From Gliomastix tumulicola (lineage: Eukaryota; Ascomycota; Sordariomycetes; Hypocreales; Bionectriaceae): DNA of 64,000 nucleotides. The stretch lies in NCBI GenBank assembly GCA_001599755.1, contig BCHX01000007.1, forward strand, positions 3,410,001 through 3,474,000. The letters run 5' to 3'. The first letter of the stretch is position 1, and each line of letters starts with the position of its first letter. This document shows positions 34,376-46,099 of this stretch, in pieces. Made by a program: the position numbers and the translations under genes. Under the pieces are notes generated by a model. That model was not told the DNA's origin. It made no database searches and saw nothing but the letters and a program-made list of their open reading frames with translations.

Positions 34376-35156
34376 CCATCGCCTCCCCTTTATTGTCGTG
34401 GTTCGTGCTAATCTCCCGGATCATCGAGTACGAAGTGACAACTACCGTCCCACACGAGTAAATCTCGACACCTACGGCTGAAAATACGAGAAAAGAGGTG
34501 CTTGGAATGGATCAGCGAGTTGTTGTCAACGTCTTTCATCTTAGACTAAGCGCGCCGGTGACGGCAAGATGGATACGGCGCGGGCTGAGGGAACTGGGAA
34601 GAACGTGGCAGATGCGCTCGACTTTGGTCGCCTAGGGACTGATCATCGATATTTCAACGGAGAAAAATTGGACATGGAGGCACTGCTTTGTTGTTACTAC
34701 TTGATACTGCGTGTTGAATGATATTAGGGTGAAGAACCATCCTCATAATTTGTGCCATGCTGCTGAGTATTTGCTTTCTGCTGTCCACAAAGACGACTTG
34801 ACGTGTCATCGCCGCCGCGCTCACCTCGCTAGCCAAGAAGACAGTTGCAGCCTAAAGTCCCCATGGACGGTATTTCTGCGAATCATTGTCCTGGCCGGGT
34901 GTATCGCAGCCTTGGTCGTGTCTGAGAACACAGCTTCGTTGGGAGGAGTATGTATGGCCGACATCGGGAGCGACTCTGTTGTAGAGACCCGAATCACCAG
35001 TTGTCTACCGACACAATGCTTTGGTGTGTAGACTGATTGCAGGGTTGGCTAGCAGTTCCAAACTTCTTCGAGTCGAGTTCAATACAAAAGCTGTGCATTC
35101 CCCTTCCTGCCCGACGGCGATTCGCTAGCCGCTGTTGGCCGGGACTCGTTTCTGGG
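34376..35156. other. Intergenic
   Basis: About 780 bases with only short, non-ATG open frames. No gene or clear element seen. Confidence 0.5.
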
Positions 35157-35336
35157 TCAGGCTGTCTTCTTCATGTCGCCGGACTCTGCTATCTGTTGAC
35201 GAAGGAGGGCGAGCTGCTTCTGATAATCGGCCGCAGCCTCGCTGGGCGTGAGCTTTCGATCGGGAACAATGTCAGGCGTCTCGTCCTTTGAAGTTGGTAG
35301 CTGGGCTGTGCGGTCTTGTTGAGGCTTCGAGGACAT
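35157..35336 (-). CDS. Small hypothetical protein, 59 aa
   Basis: ATG at 35336, stop TGA at 35157. It is hydrophilic, beginning MSSKPQQDRTAQL, followed by DIVPDRKLTPSEAAADYQKQ and a short predicted helix (LALLRQQIAESGDMKKTA). The pattern 'TP-E-AA--Y---L---R--IA-SG-M' recalls small conserved fungal proteins of unknown function. The frame stays open upstream but that part reads like 5' UTR. It is too short for certainty. Confidence 0.5.
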   Translation of the reverse strand: MSSKPQQDRTAQLPTSKDETPDIVPDRKLTPSEAAADYQKQLALLRQQIAESGDMKKTA

Positions 35337-36294
35337 GGCTGTAGAAACTTGAATGAGAGTCGATTGAGGGGCAACATAGGTTAACAGAAAGACGGGAAGA
35401 AACGACCTGGAGCAACTGGTATGTGATAATTGACTTATAGATAGCTGGCTTTTGTTTTTCTCGCGATCTGGGATGCTGGGGAGCTTTAACGAAATTCCTT
35501 TCCGCACCTGGGACGCGCGTACGTCGCCCATTCCATTCTAGCGCTCTCAGTTGACCAAGTAGGGCCTTGTAGGTGACGTACCGTACAGCTTCCATCAATA
35601 CCAGCATGTTTGTTCGTACAACTCCGTGATTGGCCAGCTATACGCGGGTGGGACTTGCAGCTCGGAGTCCGGGCCTGGGGTGAGAAAGAAAATGCACTTG
35701 TCCCGTCCCAGTAAAGTGTCGGCCTCAGTTCCGGGCAGATCCCCTGTTAACAACGACTTGGCGTGCTTGGGCACCTAAGTGACGCGCAATCACTGCTGAA
35801 GAGAGGGCTGGGGGCATGTCAGGTCGTAATGGAGAGCACGGTTGTTTTGAATATGTCTGGCACCGTGCTTCGTATTCGTGGTAGATGCTACTGATGGATG
35901 AGAATCAACCCAGGGACTCGCATTCGCATAAATGTTCTTTCATTCATTGATTTTTCTTTTTAAAAAGCTGATTATATATGTCCTAGCCTACGCCATTTGT
36001 GTTGATAAGGAGCATTCGGCGAGACCTGCGTCGATGCTCTTAGATCATGACGATATAGGTTTGATATTTCTCGCAAGAAAGCTCTGATTATCCGCCATGG
36101 TGTTTTAGTCCCGTGAAAAGGTCCCAAAGTGCTTCCTTGCCGCCCATTCCTTTGCCCGAATAACATCCAGACGGAATACAGAAATGGCGGTCCGCCGCAC
36201 ACGTCCTTTTCCATGTGAGTCCAAAGCGTTGGGAGACTGCTAGCCCCGCCGCACGAGATATTGTTCACTCCTCTCCCAAGCTTCGCCGTCCGCC
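35337..36294. other. Intergenic between the 59-aa protein and the short Zn2Cys6 protein
   Basis: An open frame at 35972-36400 on the minus strand overlaps the 3' part of the Zn2Cys6 gene in another frame. It could hold lost downstream exons of that regulator, but no supported splice was found. Confidence 0.45.
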
Positions 36295-36978
36295 TCAGCC
36301 GGGTGTGCTCCAAGGTGACACAGCCACTGGCCCGAAAGAGGCGCTGCCGAAGGGCTCGATGAGCGGACATCCGCAGTCCACTATCCAGACGCCAGACCAA
36401 CTTGTGCCGTCCACCATGCAGGGCTGATCCAATGAGTTATTGGGGGTTGGTAGTAGGTGTTGACACTCGGCCGTTGCTTGGTCGAAATACCATTGTTGAT
36501 TGAAGGCCGGTGGCGAAGACCGCCATGCTTCATGTTCCCGGCCATCGCCCAGCGATACAGACTGACAAAGCATCAGCTGGATGAGGCTTTCTCGTGATAG
36601 GCGGAGCAGCGAGGTCGCATTATGGCTCGGAAAGAGGGTGCCCAACACAGACTGGTGTTCCTCTAGGGATTGTGCAAGCTTGTCGATATTTCTGCTTCGT
36701 GGGTGAGACATCGTCGTCAGCATAGGATTCTGGTCCAGCGAAGAAGACTCTGATCAATCATGTCATACGCACTGTTTCGAGTGGTACTCTCTGTTGCGAG
36801 GCGCATGGTAGCAGCACGCGCTGCCTATTTCCCGGGAGACGCACGTGGAACATGGTGTTTGGCCGTCACAGCGGACCTTCCGCTTCCTGCACTCGCTACA
36901 GGCGTTGGCTGCCCTGAGGTAACGGCCTCTGCTTGCTGACTTTCGGCGCGGCTTCGACAAAGGGGACTGCGGAGTCAT
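36295..36978 (-). CDS. Short Zn2Cys6 DNA-binding protein, probably truncated regulator
   Basis: Two exons: 36978-36773 and 36694-36295 (201 aa). The zinc cluster ACSECRKRKVRCDGQTPCSTC, with the sixth Cys in REIGSACCY, is complete. The 78-nt intron (GTGCGT donor, CTGAC branch, AAG acceptor) leads to a helical stretch NIDKLAQSLEEHQSVLGTLF and TSLLRLSRESLIQLML, which is the usual region after the cluster. After that the protein runs out: no middle homology or activation region is present, whereas full regulators of this type are 500-900 aa. It may act as a competitor of a full-length regulator, or be a 3'-eroded gene. A shorter 39-43 nt splice is possible but unlikely by size. Confidence 0.6.
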
Positions 36979-38294
36979 CTCGTGGTTTCACGTATGTCGA
37001 CCTACGCGACGAAGAGTTGAAGGAGGGCATAGGTAGGTATTATCTGCGAGTTGACACCAAGCCGAACGAAACGAGCCGGCATGAGACAGGGAAGTCTAGA
37101 AGAGGGCGTATGCCATAGAGGAGCAATGTGTTTATACAGTGGCCGCGAGCCCCCTGATATCCTCCACTGTAGGTAGCCTTTGTGTGTTTTCACTTTACAA
37201 ACTTTTCATGTCAAGAACTTTTCTGGCCAACTAAACTGATGTCGGCGTTACCTCGAGACTATCGTAACAAGTCCTCGCTTGCTGACCTGGTCATTCGTCC
37301 GAGAAACCCCCAATTGGCAGGTTCGTGCACCGGCCAGAAAGGGTAACGCCCGTCGCTTGGGATTTCGTATTTGGAACTATTGCTTGCAGGGACTCTGACG
37401 TGAAAACCTGATTCAGCCAGAGCAGAGAATGAACAGGGGCCAAACGCCACCGCGGGGCCTCGGGGTCCTCGGGCTGCCGTAGTAGCCTGCCTGGGTCGGG
37501 GTGCATATGAGTAGTCACTTAGTAGGGCCGTTGTGAGGGGGGGCCAGTCTGACCGAGACTCGTCCGATGTCTGATCGTCGAGCTGCTTCCCCAGCCAAGC
37601 ACAGAGTGCCCACTCTGCTTCGTTTGTTTAGTTTGGAGCGATGTTCCCCGATGAGGAGAAGTACGTTTCAGTCTCAACGTTTCCATGGCCCCCTGGTCTT
37701 CCCCTTGGCTTATTCGCCGATCTTATCACGTATTGTTCGTATTCACACTCCATAGCTGGTTCTACGGGAACGACTGACAGGGGAAACAGATTGTTACCCC
37801 GCACGAAGAACTGTCACGATCGTGTGGGGAGAAACGTATGAGGCTATCGTGCGGAACGATCCGCGTGCCAACGTCGTGAGCCGCGAGAAAACCCAAGCAC
37901 ATGATAATGAAATCTAAGGCGGAGAACCTGTTTGTGTCGCTGATCTATCGGCCCTTACCGTAAAGCTACCCTAGAACTTTTCACAAGGGCGAGAAAGAAT
38001 GGTCAAAACTGCGGCTGCCAAAGGAGTCTTGTCACGGGTGCAGCACATAGTGACGTTTTTCCATCGACACAGCCAAAACATACAGACATCAACTAGCACA
38101 CTTCTGAAGGAAACAGGCAGAAATTTCTTGAGGAAAGAATACATCGGATAACACGGGACTAAGTTTGTGTACTCGAGTATATGCTGCTACTATCGCTCTA
38201 AGGACGCTCATACGAAGATACCATTTGTTGGGAAATATGATGTTTGCCAGTATCCCCAGACCTCGCCCAAGACGGTTCCGCACTTGCGTGTGCC
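36979..38294. other. Intergenic, 1.3 kb
   Basis: It separates the start of the short Zn2Cys6 gene and the 3' end of the sugar transporter. Several short open frames, none convincing. No repeat or RNA gene recognised. Confidence 0.5.
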
Positions 38295-39902
38295 TTAAAG
38301 AGGGATAGCAAAGGATCCCATCTTTCGCGGAGAAACCTTAGCCTGGAACATGAAGTCGATCTCATCAAATCGTCTCCCCTTCAGCTCAGGGACACAGAGG
38401 AACGCCCAGACAGAGGCCACAGCCGACAGGCCGCCAAACACAAACCCGACTTTGCCCCTGAGGTTACCCTCGTCGGGATTGATCATGTACGGGATCACGC
38501 TGTTGAAAAGGGTGCCAAAGGCCGCTTGGGTGGCGGTGGCAATGGCAATGGTGGGAGCGCGGAGGACTGTGCTGCTCACCTCACCAAGGATCGCGAAAGC
38601 CATGGCTCCAAGAGTCGCAAAGTAGATGAAGGCGTAGATGATGGTGAGAGAGGCTTGCACCCACTTGGCAGCACCGGTCGGCACGACGTCGAGGATGCCG
38701 ATCAGCAGGAGAATGAGAGTCAGAGAGACCATGCCGGTGAGGAAGATGAGGCGACGTCCTACCCTCTCGATGATGAACCAGCTGATGATTGTGGCGGAGA
38801 CGCCGGCTGCAGTGACGCCGACACCAAGATCGAAGCTCCTCCAGGTCTCAAGACCAGCAAGCTGGAAGAAGTAGGAGGAGTAGCCGAGGGCGAAGATGAT
38901 GCCCGTGAAGTGCTGGCACAGGAAAATGCCAATACTGATCGAGGTGCGCAGGAGGTTGGTGCCGCGGAAACACTGGATGATAGACCCTTGCTCAGATTTC
39001 GTCGATTCCTCCTCGGCAATGGTGGCCTCAAGCGCGACAAGCTTCGCCTCGACATCGATCCCGGAGCCGTACAGCTGCCGCAGCGCCCTCTTTGTCTCCT
39101 CGCGCTTTCCGGTGCGGGCGAGCCACCAGGGGCTTTCCGGAGCAAAGGGAAGACCGACAGCCAGGAAGACGCAGAAGAAGAGTTGGAGGGCGAAGGGAGC
39201 ACGATACGCCCAGCGGCTCTCCCACTCGCCAAAGGCCTTGATGGCCGCGTTGGAGAGCAGCTGACCGGATCCAATGCCAAACTGCACTCCGGCAGTAGCG
39301 ATGCCTCGGAAGATGACAGGGCTGATCTCTGACGTGGCGAGGGGTGCAATGGTCAGGTAGAAGCCGAGGCCAACACCGAGGATGAGCTTCGAGATGAGAA
39401 AGGCCACATTCGCAGTTGAGAACATCTCGCCGAAGATGCCCCCCGTCGCAATCAGAATACCAATGAGAAGCGAGAGCTTTCGGCCGTAGCGATCGGCAAG
39501 CCACGAGCAGAGGAAGCCACCGCCGAACTGCCCGACGGAGGAGATGGCATTGAAAGCGCTCTGCCAGGCGGCCGGCAGAACCGGTTCACCCTCGAAATAA
39601 TACCCGAAGTCGCGGCGGAAGGACCTCACGGCAAGCATTCCACCGTTGACCTGAGCGTCGAAGCCCCTAGAAGAATAGGTTAGACTTTTGGCACAGAGGA
39701 TCTTGCAGGGCGATATTCGGACTTACCAACCAACGGCCGCCATGGCCCAGTAGAAGCACCACCAGACAAGGGCGGGATGGTTGCGGAAGACTTGCTTGAC
39801 AGTCGTGTCATGTTCGAGGCTATGATCTGCATCAATCGCCAGCTGCTTCGCCACAAGCACAGGCTTGACAGCCTCAGACTCGGAGTTTCTTGGGCCCTCC
39901 AT
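38295..39902 (-). CDS. MFS sugar transporter, alpha-glucoside/maltose permease type
   Basis: Two exons: 39902-39727 and 39666-38295 (515 aa); 60-nt intron with GTAAGT donor and CTAACC branch. Sugar-porter motifs: GWGFDAQVNGGM in TM1, ADRYGRK between TM2 and TM3, PESPWWLARTGK after TM6, CQHFTGIIFALGYSSYFFQ in TM7, IERVGRR, and PELKGRRFDEIDFMF after TM12. The N-terminus (HDTTVKQVFRNHPALVWWCFYW) and motif set fit fungal alpha-glucoside:proton symporters, although monosaccharides or other glycosides cannot be excluded. It is transcribed divergently from a Zn2Cys6 regulator about 780 bases away, the classic arrangement for a sugar-inducible permease and its activator. Confidence 0.92.
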
Positions 39903-40683
39903 GGAGAAGGAAGTACGTCGATCGCGGATTGATAGGCTTAGGCCGAGAGTAGAAGAGAGACGAAAACGTCAAGAAGGCGTGAGTCAGCGTAGGATCGATC
40001 TGTCTGCAGGTCCCGTTCTAACGTGCTGCGAGGAGACTTTGTCATGGTGCCAGTGAAACGCCGCCTTTATACTAGGAGCATGGGAAGCGGCTTTCCTTCA
40101 CTGTTCATGTCAACATGACTGACTAACCCGGTCGTTTCATCCGAGGAGCCCCGAGCTCGGAGGCTCAAGTTGCAGACTGGGACTGACAACGCTCACCTGC
40201 AGATAATGGCTCGTAAGGTGCCCCGAAATGCACCTCGTGCACCCTGATCGGCCCGAACAGAGCCTGAACAAGACCGGGGTGCTCGTTTAGGTGAGATCTA
40301 GACTCTCCGCTAACCGTCTTGAGTGCGGGGTTACCACAACCACAGGGGCTTTTCTGGGGTTCTTGGGGTTTGCAAAGGCGGCTACGGGATCCTTAAGGGG
40401 GGTGGGGTAATATAAAGGGCCTTGGAAGTTGGTAAGGGATGGAAGAGGGCGGGAGTGTCAGGTTCCACTTCGGTTCCCTCATAAAGAGCGACGTTCCCCG
40501 ATGCCGAAAGAACCACAGGTGCTCCGATGCCACTGTCGTGCTCTTCGACTCCATCAACTGGCCTTCGACTTGGCTTGCTGACCGAGTCTTTGGTTTCATC
40601 GCATCGTCTGCCTCACATCTGGTTGTGCAAAGCCGATCTACGCGGGGCTCGGGACACTGCTCCGCCTACCCAGACACTTGGTT
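39903..40683. promoter_or_regulatory. Shared divergent promoter of sugar transporter and Zn2Cys6 regulator
   Basis: It contains a minus-strand TATAAAG at 40065-40071 (165 bases from the transporter ATG) and a plus-strand TATAAA at 40411-40416 (about 270 bases from the regulator ATG). CCCCG/CGGGG-rich segments that could bind Zn2Cys6 or Mig1/CreA-type factors lie between, but no defined operator was identified. Confidence 0.5.
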
Positions 40684-42795
40684 ATGAGACTCTGTGCTCA
40701 ACAACCTGCAGTCTCCGACTACCCGCGGGACTTGGTCAACGTCAGCCCGTCCGCCTACGCCCATTCTATCGGGTCGTCTCTGCTGTACGCTCAGCTCGAG
40801 ACCATGTCGCAATCCCTGCCCTCGGTCTTCCAGTCGCTCGCCCAGACGTCCCAGGCCGACCACGGGGTCCTCCTGCTCCAGCATGGCATCGGAACCTTCC
40901 CCGGAGCCGAGCACTCTCAAGTGTCGGATCAGGGGGTCGACAAGGCAAGCAGCAGGTCCGGTAAGCGGCCTGCAGCTCGGGGAACCGCCTTTTACCCGCG
41001 CAAACGAGCCAACACCGCCTGCCAGGTGTGCCGTGCTCGCAAGACCAAGTGCGATGGCGGAGTGCCGTCATGCTCCTACTGCACGAGTGTCGGAGCAACG
41101 TGCATCCGATCCACAATGGACCTCTCCAGCTTCGACCCCGCGAGCCTCAAGATCCTCGAGCGACTGAACGATCTGGAGACGATCCTCAAGAGCCTGTCGG
41201 CAGCGTCAGGAGTTCCTGCGGATAGGACAAGCACGGGCTTGGCCGACAGCTCCGTTGCCCCGTATGCCGCCGACCCGGAGCCTCTGTGTGCGTGGTCTCA
41301 CATGAATGAGGACCCGGTAGCCTCTGGCAACAGCGGCATGGGAACCTGTCATGTGCTTCCCCAGTGTGTTGACCACATCATATCATGGCCCATGTTCAGG
41401 GCCGGAAGGCAAGGTTCGGGCAACGAGGAGGCCAGCCCAGGGGCCCTCGCCGATTCCAGGCCACTGTCTACGAGCGCAGCCTCTCTTCTGAGCGCCCTGG
41501 AGCTGGACTCGGTGCGCATACACCAACTACTGGACAATTTCTTCACCTCCATACACGTCACCAACCCGATCCTCGACGAGCTGAGCACGCGGCGCACGGT
41601 CAAGAAGACCATCATGGATGGCATAGGCTGGTCATCTGCTTCTTGCCTGACGCTGATCATCTGCGCTCTGGGCTGTCTCGCAAACCCTCTGGGCCTGGGC
41701 GGAATAGCGAGACGCAGGACGGAAGATCTTGCCGATGCAAAGGCTCTCTTTGAAGCGTCGCAGAAGCGGATCGGCTCGCTGCTTGTCCAGAACGACCTCA
41801 TCACCGCGCAGTGTCTGTTCCTATCCGGAGTCTACATGATGCACCTGTTCCAGCCGGGCCATGGCTGGAGGTTCTTTCTCCAGGCGCTGGCTGTATGCCA
41901 GTATCTGCCGTCTATTCGCGAGGCCCGACGGCTGGGATCAACGCCGGCGACGCCCCCGAGTCCGTCTGAGCTGGCCAGCAGATACACGCAGGAGCAGGCC
42001 GTCTACTGGTCTGCGTGGAAGTCAGAGAGGGAGCTGCGGGTAGAGCTGCCACTGCCGGACTTTGAGATCCACGAGACAGGGAGTGCCTTATACCCGCCTT
42101 TCTTCCCGATGCCGCCGATCCCGAAGGAGAATGTCGCCGACACGGATGAGGCTAAAGCAGAAGCTCTGCGCGCGCGAGATGCGTGGTTGTTCTACCTAGC
42201 AGACATCTCCCTCCGACGCCTCACCAGTCGCGTCTGCAGCGCCATGGCCAGTCTGGAGAAGGAGGCACCCTCAAATACAGACTTTCTCACGGCTCTGCTC
42301 GAGATGATACCCGACTACGAGTTCCAGGCACGGCAGTGGCGTGACAGCCTGCCCGAGGAGCTGTCCCTGGCAGGCTCAAGCGAGGACGACGGCGTCAGCC
42401 AGTTTATCCTCCGCGGCAAGATGACCAACTTCTTTGAGATCATCTACTGGCCCTTCGTGCTCGAGAACATCAGCCGCTTGTTCGCGAGCATGCCCGTAGC
42501 CCCTGCATTCGAGGACATGGCGGCTCGCGGCTTGGACATACAGCTCATGCAGATCCGCGTCAACGAGCTGGGCTTTGCGTACAGGCATCACGGCTGCTTC
42601 TTCATGATACGGTCCTGTACCAGGAGTGCGCTTGTCCTACTAGCGGCTGCCAGGGTCGGAGCTACGATGCCTGCGGACTGGGATACCTCCATTCGCGAGG
42701 TGACAAGGATGCAGCTGTACTGGGAGGAAGAGGATGTGGAAGTGAGGAAGTGGAGGTGTCTTATTGAAAGCGAGCTTGCTAGTATAGGGCGCTAA
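40684..42795 (+). CDS. Zn2Cys6 fungal transcription factor
   Basis: Single exon, 703 aa from ATG 40684; ATG 40804 is an alternative start 40 codons downstream. The sequence between the two has strong coding bias, which favours the first. The zinc cluster is at about residues 114-141: ACQVCRARKTKCDGGVPSCSYC, then GATC. A short helical linker follows (LKILERLNDLETILKSL). The fungal-specific regulatory domain spans roughly residues 260-560, with SVRIHQLLDNFFTSIHVTNPI and LFLSGVYMMHLFQPGHGW. The divergent sugar transporter makes it a good candidate activator of that gene; this is inference. Confidence 0.9.
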   Translation: MRLCAQQPAVSDYPRDLVNVSPSAYAHSIGSSLLYAQLETMSQSLPSVFQSLAQTSQADHGVLLLQHGIGTFPGAEHSQVSDQGVDKASSRSGKRPAARGTAFYPRKRANTACQVCRARKTKCDGGVPSCSYCTSVGATCIRSTMDLSSFDPASLKILERLNDLETILKSLSAASGVPADRTSTGLADSSVAPYAADPEPLCAWSHMNEDPVASGNSGMGTCHVLPQCVDHIISWPMFRAGRQGSGNEEASPGALADSRPLSTSAASLLSALELDSVRIHQLLDNFFTSIHVTNPILDELSTRRTVKKTIMDGIGWSSASCLTLIICALGCLANPLGLGGIARRRTEDLADAKALFEASQKRIGSLLVQNDLITAQCLFLSGVYMMHLFQPGHGWRFFLQALAVCQYLPSIREARRLGSTPATPPSPSELASRYTQEQAVYWSAWKSERELRVELPLPDFEIHETGSALYPPFFPMPPIPKENVADTDEAKAEALRARDAWLFYLADISLRRLTSRVCSAMASLEKEAPSNTDFLTALLEMIPDYEFQARQWRDSLPEELSLAGSSEDDGVSQFILRGKMTNFFEIIYWPFVLENISRLFASMPVAPAFEDMAARGLDIQLMQIRVNELGFAYRHHGCFFMIRSCTRSALVLLAAARVGATMPADWDTSIREVTRMQLYWEEEDVEVRKWRCLIESELASIGR

Positions 42796-43356
42796 AGCAT
42801 TGCATCTTGTAATAATCAAGGAGAAATGAGTCAAGACTTCTCACAGCAGGTCTGTTCCAAACAGTAGCGCCTTCCCCTCCCTAAAGAAGCCTCTGGCGGT
42901 ACACGTGAATTATATGCCAAGGACCGGGCTCGGGGTCTCGGGGTAACGCAATGCCCCGATGCACCGCCGTCAGTAAGTACGTACGTAGCACCGAGTTTTC
43001 ACTTGCACATGCCTCGGATGTCCCTCCAATACGGAGTCGAGTGCCTGATCGCAGCAGTGTCCCCTCTCTTCTTCAGAAGCGCCCTCCAGTACACGCAACG
43101 CCGCCAGTGCTCCCACTGTGTTGCTCAACAGCAACTCGTATTCCAAATTCTACACATCGCGGCGAGGTTATGAAGAAGCAGCATGATGATAGGAGGAACC
43201 GAATATGTGTAGATAGCTGAGAATTGAAAATATGACTATCTACCCAGACAAAGGGTGGTGGTCGAACTATATATCCCTGTCTGTCGTGGCACGACGTTGA
43301 GACCAGTTTGAGGCTAGCCGATAGACCCAAGGGAATCTCCTGAGAAGTGTAACCGA
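42796..43356. other. Convergent intergenic region
   Basis: 3' sides of the Zn2Cys6 regulator and the DUF1996 gene. No gene seen. Confidence 0.5.
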
Positions 43357-44616
43357 CTAGTAACGCATCTTCACTCCCTGGAAGAAAGGAGGGTTGTTTC
43401 CTGGCAGCTTGTCGAGCTTTCCGTTCAGGCCGACATCCTCAGTTGGCCCGGGCTTCTCGGGATCTTGGTGCGTGACCTCGCCCGGGGTGCCGTTGGGCCC
43501 GACGTTCAAGCTGCAGTTCTTGTCGTCGGCTCCGTTCGGACCAGTGCAGGTCGCCATGGCCCTCTCAAGGCGGCCCTGATCCTCCCAGCCCTGCAGGTAG
43601 TCGCCGTCTGTGACTTGTCAGCTGTGTCGTCTAGTTTTGGGTCAACACGATCAACTTACGAAGACCATATCCGACGCCATCACCCTCCGAGTACACCCAG
43701 CGGTTGAAGTCGGTGACCTGGCGGGTGTTGTAGAAGAACTCCGTAAAGACAGACACGGTGGCGATCGGATGGGACTCGGGGCACACTCCGCCATTGTAGT
43801 CCCCGATAGCAGGGAAGGCCATCTAGAACAGAACATTAGTCGGGCTGAACGATTCACTCCAAGAGTCTTCAGAAGACACATACATGGCTCTTGTGGTCGG
43901 CCGAGTCCAGGTCTCGCCCGTTCCAGCACGAAGGGAAGTAGGTCTGAGCACGCATCTCGGCGCAAGGAAGCTGGCGAAGCGCAATTGTGTCCTGACCCGG
44001 ATCGAGGCAGACGTGCGAAATGGCCCGGTGCTCGGGGTTGGACGCGTCGTAGTTCCTGTTACGTCCCAGTTAATGGGTCATCTATCGACGAAGAATGTCT
44101 GTAGCTCTTACCTCCGAGTCGGGCTTCCCACGACCATGCGAAGACCTGCGGGAGGCGCAATGGCGCCAGGAGCACCATCGCAGTTCTGGCGCCCGGGCTT
44201 GTAATCACAAGTTCTGTCAATATAGTACGCGTTCTGTACACGAGACATTAGTTAGTAATTCTCACGGCCACATCTCAGGGGGGGGAACGTACGATGCCGA
44301 GCAGCTTGATCAGCTCGAACTTCCCGTCTCGATCTTGGTGATAGAGCTGGGGCTGCCAGTAGTTGCTCTTGTCCAGCATCTTGTTGCAGGTGGTGGACTT
44401 GGCGTTGCGAGCCTGTTCGTTCGTCATCTGGAGGCTAAAGGCGGTGCCTCCGACAATGGCGTGAACATGGGGGCTGATCTCGCCGGGAAAGATGATGGGG
44501 TCGCCTCGCTGCGTCGTAAGACGGCCGCATTGGACAATGAACAGGCCGCCTTGACCTAGGACGCCGGGCAAGGCTGCTGTGAGCAGTGTCAAGAACTGGG
44601 CTGACTTGAAGATCAT
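43357..44616 (-). CDS. Secreted DUF1996 protein
   Basis: Five exons: 44616-44293, 44233-44112, 44055-43884, 43822-43660, 43607-43357 (343 aa). The introns are 59, 56, 61 and 52 nt. A signal peptide (LTLLTAALPGVLGQ) is followed by DUF1996 landmarks: FIVQCGRLTTQRGDPI, ISPHVHAIVGG, NYWQPQLYH, GLRMVVGSPT, FPSCWNGRDLDSADHKSHMAF, GVCPESHPI, and HGDYLQGWED. The intron positions each restore one of these motifs. DUF1996 proteins are abundant secreted or wall-associated proteins of ascomycetes with no agreed biochemical role; many carry a WSC domain, which is absent here. The last 50 residues are Pro/Gly/Asn-rich. Confidence 0.92.
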
Positions 44617-46099
44617 CTTGTCGTAAAGGATTCTGAAGATTGGTCTGCTTTGAAATGCTGGTTGCTATCAGTAGATACAACTTGAGACTATCAGACGGTC
44701 TTTGGTGTTGCCCTCTCGCCTCAGGGTTTGGATGTGGCTACAAGTCCGCTTTATACTTTGCTCCTCCATTCACTTCTATCATCGTAGCAACGGCAAATCC
44801 GTGAGTGGCATCATGATGGCCCCTGATCCATGGACGATTCACCAGAACATTCTACCCTTGTCATCCGGAAACCTCCCATCACCTGGCCCCATCGGCCCGA
44901 ATCACTGTATCCCCCTTTCCGATCGATGCTGCTTCCTGACGTGTTTGAGTGTCAGCTGGTTGTCTGAAAAGACACAGCGAGGTGCCGAACGGGTGCCGGA
45001 GTGAGTGGAGTTCCGGGAGAGGTCTCTCTCTCAGTCCACGTTGAAGAGGCGGGAGTTGGGCTCGCGGCGTCTTCATCCGAGCAACGTCCGATACCCCTGA
45101 CATTTGGAGTTTGGAGCTCTGGGGAAAGCCCATTCTGTGCCGACGTCCCCCGAGCGACTTACCAATCATTCGACGGGCACGCGTTCCGGGGTAGTTGTCA
45201 CATGCCGTTGATGGCCCTCGGAGATGCGGGGAAGGGCGGTTGACACCACGTTATGAAGGATGAAACAACCTAAAGCCCATTCGCCAAAACGGCAATTTGA
45301 CAGCCAGGGGCAGCTCTCGGCAACGAGGGTTTGCTTACCAGGGCCCTGATACGCCAAGACTAGCTTGTGACACTGATGGCTGCCCATGCAAGCCGGTGTC
45401 GATGTCTTGCAGACTTGCTTCCTCCTTCCCCCACATCCTCCAAAAAGAGACCCTGATGGTCATCCGGCGAGATCCCGAAGCCCTTGCGGGGCCGTCCTTC
45501 GTCTCTACTAAAGAAGGTTCCTTGTTCTTCCTGGGGAACCTCGCTGTTACATGGGTTAGGGCTGTCTTCGGCTCTTTTGTGAGAGCGCGGGGAATGCACT
45601 GCCGAGAAGAGCGAAGCTTTCCCCGCGACGCGAGAAGTAATCCCCGCAGCCATTCTTAGGTGAGGTGATGGGACTTTAGAGCCTTGGGTAATGCTGATGC
45701 CTTGAAAGAATCACGGGCTGACCTAGGGTGACTACCGAAAGCATAGGCACATGTCCTAATGAAGCTGCTGGCCAAACATGATGTTGTTGATGTGGGGAGC
45801 GGACTTCCCTCAGGAAGCATTCATGCCTTGACCATGCTTTGGGATCTTAGAGACAAAAAAGGCTATCTTGGCTAAACTAAATCATAGACCGCGCAGGTCT
45901 GACAAGTGACATCTCAAGCCTATGTACTAGGTCGTTGTACTCGTAGTCAAATGCTAATTAGAGAGAATTTACAGTTCTGACAAGATCTTGCCTCGCAATA
46001 TCAACTAGTCAATTTAGATCATGTACGTCTGTCTCATCCTAGAGATGCTAGTTTAGGAGTGTAATACTAGAGGGTTTCCCTCGACAGAGTCAACCCCCA
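44617..46099. other. Intergenic, 1.5 kb
   Basis: Promoter side of the DUF1996 gene and 3' side of the GH128 gene. The segment 45660-46090 is more AT-rich than its surroundings. No gene, RNA or repeat family recognised. Confidence 0.5.
44749..44755 (-). promoter_or_regulatory. TATA-like element of the DUF1996 gene
   Basis: TATAAAG on the minus strand, about 135 bases from the start codon. Confidence 0.4.

Noticed and set aside
35972..36400. 142-codon minus-strand frame overlapping the short Zn2Cys6 gene
   Set aside because: Overlaps in another frame and no supported splice connects it; mentioned only as a possible remnant.
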